From: Microbacterium oleivorans
Lineage (GTDB): Bacteria; Actinomycetota; Actinomycetes; Actinomycetales; Microbacteriaceae
Direction of reading: 5' to 3'
NCBI RefSeq assembly: GCF_001691565.1
Contig: NZ_MAYO01000003.1
Span: 1,054,001 to 1,118,000 of the forward strand
Length of the DNA stretch: 64,000 bases
In this document: piece after piece, positions 60,216 through 64,000 of the stretch
How positions within the stretch are numbered: position 1 is the first letter of the stretch
Layout: every line of letters starts with the position of its first letter
Position numbers and translations under genes: made by a program
Notes under the pieces: model-generated
Told to the model about the DNA's origin: nothing
What the model saw: only the letters and a program-made list of their open reading frames with translations
Database searches by the model: none

Positions 60216-61378
60216 CCACGCTGTCCTCCGACATCCTCACCCAGCTCGAGGGGCAGGCCATCGAACTGCCCAGCTGGGCGTTCGGCAACTCCGGCACCCG
60301 GTTCCGCGTCTTCGCGACGGCCGGCACCCCGCGGGATCCGTTCGAGAAGATCGCGGATGCCGCCGAGGTCAACCGCTACACCGCTCTGGCTCCCACCGTC
60401 GCCCTGCACATCCCGTGGGACAAGGTCGACGACTACGCCGCCCTCCGCCGTCACGCCGAGGATCTCGGCGTGCAGCTGGGCACGATCAACTCGAACACGT
60501 TCCAGGACGAGGACTACAAGTTCGGCGCCCTCACCCATCACGACGAGGCGATCCGTCGCAAGGCGATCGACCACCACCTCGAGTGCATCGACATCATGCA
60601 CGAGACGGGGTCGCGCGACCTCAAGATCTGGCTCGCCGAGGGGTCGAACTACCCCGGCCAGAACGACATGCGCGGACGCCAGGACCGCCTGCAGGACTCG
60701 CTGCAGCAGATCTACGCCCGCCTCGGCGACGCGCAGCGCCTCGTGCTCGAATACAAGTTCTTCGAACCGTCGTTCTACCACACCGACGTTCCCGACTGGG
60801 GCACGTCCTACGCCCAGGTGGCCGCTCTCGGCGACAAGGCGATGGTGTGCCTCGACACCGGCCACCACGCGCCGGGCACGAACATCGAGTTCATCGTCAT
60901 GCAGCTGCTGCGCCTCGGGAAGCTCGGCTCGTTCGACTTCAACTCGCGCTTCTACGCCGACGACGACCTCATCGTGGGCTCCGCCGACCCGTTTCAGCTG
61001 TTCCGCATCCTCACGGAGGTCGTCCGCGGCGGCGGGCTGAACAATCCCGATGTCGCCTTCATGCTCGACCAGTGCCACAACATCGAGGACAAGATCCCCG
61101 GCCAGATCCGCTCGGTGCTCAACGTGCAGGAGATGACGGCGCGGGCGCTGCTCGTCGACCGGGAGGCGCTCACCGCCGCGCAGCTGGCCAACGACGTGCT
61201 CGGAGCCAACGGCATCCTCATGGACGCCTTCTACACCGACGTTCGTCCCGCTCTCGCCGAATGGCGCGAGTCGCGCGGGCTTCCCGCCGACCCGATGGCC
61301 GCGTTCGCGGCATCCGGTCACCTGCAGAAGATCGCCGACGAGCGCGTCGGCGGCACGCAGGCCGGCTGGGGTGCATGA
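60212..61378 (+). CDS. rhaI: L-rhamnose isomerase (RhaI type)
   Basis: 388 residues. Converts L-rhamnose to L-rhamnulose. The metal-binding barrel segments are visible: LGTINSNTFQ, KIWLAEGSNYPGQNDM, LEYKFFEPSFYHTD (Glu, Lys), VCLDTGHHAPGTNIE (Asp, His) and FDFNSRFYADDDLIVG (Asp cluster). This set belongs to the Pseudomonas stutzeri-type RhaI family rather than E. coli RhaA. ATG at 60212 overlaps the rhaM stop by 4 bp. The frame open upstream of that point is the shadow of rhaM. Confidence 0.95.
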   Translation: MTTLSSDILTQLEGQAIELPSWAFGNSGTRFRVFATAGTPRDPFEKIADAAEVNRYTALAPTVALHIPWDKVDDYAALRRHAEDLGVQLGTINSNTFQDEDYKFGALTHHDEAIRRKAIDHHLECIDIMHETGSRDLKIWLAEGSNYPGQNDMRGRQDRLQDSLQQIYARLGDAQRLVLEYKFFEPSFYHTDVPDWGTSYAQVAALGDKAMVCLDTGHHAPGTNIEFIVMQLLRLGKLGSFDFNSRFYADDDLIVGSADPFQLFRILTEVVRGGGLNNPDVAFMLDQCHNIEDKIPGQIRSVLNVQEMTARALLVDREALTAAQLANDVLGANGILMDAFYTDVRPALAEWRESRGLPADPMAAFAASGHLQKIADERVGGTQAGWGA

Positions 61379-61385
61379 TCGACCG

Positions 61386-62243
61386 ATGAGCGAGATCCCC
61401 ACCCCCTACGGAGCCGCCGGCGGCCTCGTCCGCGTCTACCCCGCCCGCGTGCTCGAGCGCCCCACCCCGGGACTCGTGTGGCTGCACGGCGGCGGATTCG
61501 CCGCCGGCGACATCGACATGCCGGAAGCCGACCACGTCGCAGGCACGTTGGCGGATGCCGGGACCACGGTCCTCTCCGTCGACTACCGCCTGGCGCCGCT
61601 GCCCGACGGGTGGGAGGCCCCCGCAACGGAGCCCGGCCGCGAGCGCGCGGGGTACCCCGCGGCATCTGACGACACCCTCGCCGCCTGGGATTGGCTTCTG
61701 GCCGAGGCCGCGACGCTCGGAGTGGATCCGGCGCGGCTCGCGATCGGCGGAGCGAGCGCGGGAGCGAACATCGCGACCGGCGCCGTCCTGCGCCTCATCC
61801 AGAACGACCGGCACCTGCCCGCTCTCGTCCTGCTCGCCTACCCGACGCTCCTGGCAGAACAGCCCGCACCCGAGGGCGAGTTGCGCGCCGCGCTCGACGC
61901 CCGTCCGGCGGCCGACCGGTTCGGGCCGGATGCCGTCCGCGGCATGTACGAGAACTATCTCGGCGGATCGGTCGTCGACGCGCCCCTCGCAGCGATCCCC
62001 GGGCTCGCGTCAGCGGACGACCTCGCCGAGTTCCCGTCGACGCTGATCGTCGCGGGGGACGTCGACGAGCTCCGCGTCTCGAGCGAGCACTTCGCCCGGA
62101 CGCTCTCGGCCGCGGGCCGCGACGTCGAGCACGTCATCGAGCCCGGCACCGACCACGGCCACCTCAACCGTCCCGATGAGGGGGATGCCGCCTCCCTCAC
62201 GCTGGCCCGCTTCGCCGCGCGCCTGGCCGCCCTCACCCCGTGA
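61386..62243 (+). CDS. Alpha/beta hydrolase of the hormone-sensitive lipase family
   Basis: About 285 residues. Oxyanion motif HGGG at 34-37, nucleophile in GGASAGAN with Ser near 124, acid in DVDELR and His in DHGHLN. No signal peptide. ATG at 61386 or a GTG at 61371 that overlaps the rhaI stop are both possible. Lying between rhaI and rhaB, it probably deacylates rhamnosides or removes acetyl groups from imported rhamnogalacturonan fragments (inference). Its stop overlaps the rhaB start (GTGA). Confidence 0.87.
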   Translation: MSEIPTPYGAAGGLVRVYPARVLERPTPGLVWLHGGGFAAGDIDMPEADHVAGTLADAGTTVLSVDYRLAPLPDGWEAPATEPGRERAGYPAASDDTLAAWDWLLAEAATLGVDPARLAIGGASAGANIATGAVLRLIQNDRHLPALVLLAYPTLLAEQPAPEGELRAALDARPAADRFGPDAVRGMYENYLGGSVVDAPLAAIPGLASADDLAEFPSTLIVAGDVDELRVSSEHFARTLSAAGRDVEHVIEPGTDHGHLNRPDEGDAASLTLARFAARLAALTP

Positions 62244-63664
62244 GCGTCGCGCGCGGCACCGTCGCCGCCGTCGACCTCGGGGCGACGAGCGGCCGGGTGA
62301 TCGTCGGTCACGTCGGCGCGGACACGCTCGAAACGGCGACCGTCGCGCGCTTCGCGAACGACCCGATCCGGATCGCCGACGGGCTGCACTGGAACGTCCT
62401 CGGCCTCTACGGCTCCGTGCTCGACGGGCTCCGCGAGGCGCTGCGCGGCGACACCGAGATCGCCAGCATCGGTGTGGACTCCTGGGCCGTCGACTACGGC
62501 CTGATCGCGCGTTCACGCCTTCTCGGGGAGCCGTTCCACTACCGCGACGAGCGCACCGCGCGCGGCGTCGGGGCGGTCCATGCGACGCACCCGCACGCGG
62601 AGCTGTTCGCCCGCAACGGCCTGCAGTTCCTGCCGTTCAACACGCTCTACCAGCTCGCCGCCGAGGACCGCTCGGTGCTGCGCCTCGCCGAACACGCCCT
62701 GCTCATCCCCGACCTCATCGGGTTCTGGCTCACCGGCCAGGCGCGCGCCGAACGCACCAACGCGTCGACGACGGGTCTCCTCCGGGCCGACACGGGCGAA
62801 TGGGATGCCGACCTGACGGCCGCCCTCGGTCTGCCGCAGCACCTGCTCGCGCCTCTCATCTCCCCCGGCGAGCCCCTCGGACGCCTCACCGCCGATGTCG
62901 CCGCGAGCCTCGGCGGACCCCGCACAGCGGTGACAGCTGTCGGGTCGCACGACACGGCATCCGCTGTCGTCGCCGTTCCGATGGCGTCGAGCGACGCGGC
63001 GTACATCTCGTGCGGCACGTGGGGGCTCGTGGGCGTCGAAGTCGAGCGCCCGGTTCTCACCGACGGGGCCCGCGAGGGGAAGTTCACGAACGAGGGCGGC
63101 GTCGATGGCCGTACTCGCCTGCTCCGAAACGTCATGGGTCTCTGGATCCTCAGCGAGACGGTCCGCGGGTGGCAGCGCGACGGGCACGAGGTCGAACTCG
63201 GCGAGCTGCTCGCCGCGGCGGCCTCGGTACCCGGACCGGTCGCAGTGTTCGACGTCGACGACGCCCGCTTCCTGCCTCCGGGCGACATGCCGACGCGCAT
63301 CACCGCGTGGTGCGAAGAGCACGGGGTCGCGGCGCCGCAGAGCCGGGCCGAGATCGCCCGGAGCATCGTCGAGTCCCTCGCGCAGGCCTTCGCCGACGCC
63401 GCGCACGAGGCCGGCCGTATCGGCGGGGTCGACGTGCGCGTCATCCACATCGTCGGCGGCGGTTCGCTCAACGAGCTCCTCTGCCAGCGCACCGCCGATC
63501 GGGCGGGCGTCCCCGTTCTCACGGGCCCGGTCGAGGCGACCGCGCTCGGGAACATCCTCGTGCAGGCGCGCGCCGCCGGTCTCGTGACCGGCTCGCTCGA
63601 GGCGCTCCGCACCCTCGTCGCCCGGACGCACGAGCCCCGACGGTACGAGCCGGCCGCGAGCTGA
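62240..63664 (+). CDS. rhaB: Rhamnulokinase (FGGY kinase)
   Basis: 474 residues, FGGY family. The N-terminal ATP-site segment is AAVDLGATSGRVIVG, then IGVDSWAVDYGLI, substrate-loop FNTLYQLAAED, and the second domain has VGSHDTASAVVAVP, YISCGTWGLVG and IHIVGGGSLNELLCQ. Phosphorylates L-rhamnulose to rhamnulose 1-phosphate. The GTG start at 62240 overlaps the esterase stop. An aldolase (RhaD) or a RhaD-fused enzyme is not in the window and must lie elsewhere. Confidence 0.95.
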   Translation: MSVARGTVAAVDLGATSGRVIVGHVGADTLETATVARFANDPIRIADGLHWNVLGLYGSVLDGLREALRGDTEIASIGVDSWAVDYGLIARSRLLGEPFHYRDERTARGVGAVHATHPHAELFARNGLQFLPFNTLYQLAAEDRSVLRLAEHALLIPDLIGFWLTGQARAERTNASTTGLLRADTGEWDADLTAALGLPQHLLAPLISPGEPLGRLTADVAASLGGPRTAVTAVGSHDTASAVVAVPMASSDAAYISCGTWGLVGVEVERPVLTDGAREGKFTNEGGVDGRTRLLRNVMGLWILSETVRGWQRDGHEVELGELLAAAASVPGPVAVFDVDDARFLPPGDMPTRITAWCEEHGVAAPQSRAEIARSIVESLAQAFADAAHEAGRIGGVDVRVIHIVGGGSLNELLCQRTADRAGVPVLTGPVEATALGNILVQARAAGLVTGSLEALRTLVARTHEPRRYEPAAS

Positions 63665-63669
63665 CCGCC

Positions 63670-63692
63670 GGTGAGCCGGGTCGCCGGTCACC
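63670..63692 (+). terminator. Hairpin after rhaB
   Basis: GGTGAGCCGG pairs with CCGGTCACC around a GTCG loop, with one bulged G, 6 bases past the rhaB stop. Moderate strength. Confidence 0.5.
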
Positions 63693-63694
63693 TC

Positions 63695-63700
63695 TAGGCT
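63695..63700 (+). promoter_or_regulatory. Probable -10 box of leaderless MATE gene
   Basis: TAGGCT, then seven bases to the ATG at 63708; no SD is present. Confidence 0.45.
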
Positions 63701-63707
63701 GAAAATC

Positions 63708-64000
63708 ATGTCTGCGCCGACCCTGAACCGCGAGATCCTGCGCCTCGCCGTGCCGGCGCTCGGTGCGCTGATCGCCGAGCCGATGTTCCTCATCGTGGAT
63801 GCCGCCCTGATCGGCCATCTCGGCGTCGTCCCGCTCGCGGGCCTCGGCATCGCCGGTGCGGTGCTGCAGACGATCGTCGGCCTCATGGTCTTCCTCGCCT
63901 ACTCGACCACTCCCGCTGTCGCCCGCCGATTCGGAGCAGGCGACAGCAAGAGCGCCGTCAGCGTCGGTATCGACGGACTCTGGCTCGCCCTCGGCCTCGG
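63708..64000 (+). CDS. MATE-family multidrug or metabolite efflux transporter, 5' part only
   Basis: 97 complete codons visible; the gene runs off the window. N-terminus LNREILRLAVPALGALIAEP and IVDAALIGHLGVVPLAGLGI match the first two helices of MATE/DinF-type transporters, which export drugs or metabolites using a cation gradient. ATG at 63708 has no SD but sits at the expected start of transcription behind TAGGCT, so it is probably leaderless. Unrelated to the rhamnose operon, from which a hairpin separates it. Confidence 0.88.
   Translation, partial: MSAPTLNREILRLAVPALGALIAEPMFLIVDAALIGHLGVVPLAGLGIAGAVLQTIVGLMVFLAYSTTPAVARRFGAGDSKSAVSVGIDGLWLALGL

Noticed and set aside
1..64000. tRNA, rRNA, replication origin or prophage genes
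   Set aside because: No cloverleaf, rRNA-like segment, DnaA-box cluster, integrase or phage structural gene was recognised.

Overview
The window comes from a high-GC Gram-positive actinobacterium, most likely a Microbacterium or close Microbacteriaceae relative. The reasons are the very high GC content, dense ATGA/GTGA start-stop overlaps, frequent GTG starts, several probable leaderless genes with TANNNT -10 boxes, and a striking excess of the oligomer GGATGCC/GGCATCC. This placement is inference; no rRNA, tRNA or other phylogenetic marker was seen.

Almost the whole window is one large plant-polysaccharide utilisation region, strongest for rhamnogalacturonan-type pectin. Left to right: (1) 1-5425, a minus-strand operon (Gfo/Idh/MocA oxidoreductase, DUF993 aldolase-like protein, sugar isomerase/epimerase, LacI regulator, glycerate kinase cut by the window edge). 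(2) 5755-13623, a plus-strand operon with a complete sugar ABC importer (lipoprotein, two permeases), a GH38 alpha-mannosidase-like enzyme and an unrecognised 562-residue protein. (3) 13625-17563, a minus-strand operon with a second ABC importer plus a DUF624/YesL-type membrane protein. (4) 17789-20454, a GH43-like propeller protein coupled to an ABC exporter. (5) 20699-22034, a small membrane protein and a two-subunit CrcB/Fluc fluoride channel. (6) 22099-29892, a Gfo/Idh/MocA-DUF6807 fusion, a third ABC importer split between strands, an esterase, a 39-residue leader ORF and a rhamnogalacturonan acetylesterase-like SGNH hydrolase. (7) 30319-39232, an M24 peptidase-like protein, a LacI regulator and a tightly coupled operon encoding an oxidative uronate-type pathway (oxidoreductase, epimerase/dehydrogenase, enolase-superfamily dehydratase, KdgD-type dehydratase, ketoglutarate-semialdehyde dehydrogenase) ending in a serine hydrolase. 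(8) 40854-46003, two GH35 beta-galactosidase-like enzymes and a paralogue of that serine hydrolase. (9) 46389-50390, an atypical lower-GC four-gene cassette (secreted protein, lipoprotein, ABC ATPase, MacB/FtsX permease) that does not look like carbohydrate metabolism. (10) 50419-58460, an AraC regulator, a DUF5107/TPR protein, a cellulase-like enzyme and a secreted family PL11 rhamnogalacturonan lyase. (11) 58745-63664, a LacI regulator and the L-rhamnose genes rhaM, rhaI, an esterase and rhaB. A MATE-family transporter starts at the right edge.

Regulation is unusually legible. LacI-type palindromes with AAGCGCTT or AAACGTTT cores lie at or next to the promoters of nearly every catabolic operon, often just downstream of, or overlapping, recognisable -35/-10 boxes. 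Three LacI regulators and one AraC regulator are encoded. The set resembles the Bacillus subtilis yes region in content (DUF624, SBP plus two permeases, acetylesterase, PL11 lyase) but adds rhamnose and uronate catabolism.

Non-coding structure is also rich: five copies of an approximately 80-bp palindromic intergenic element, a second palindromic family near crcB, a tandem array of about 100-bp units, a 16-17 bp minisatellite, and several strong hairpin terminators. The strongest candidate for something undescribed is the cassette at 46389-50390. The leader ORF before the third binding protein and the palindromic element family come next.
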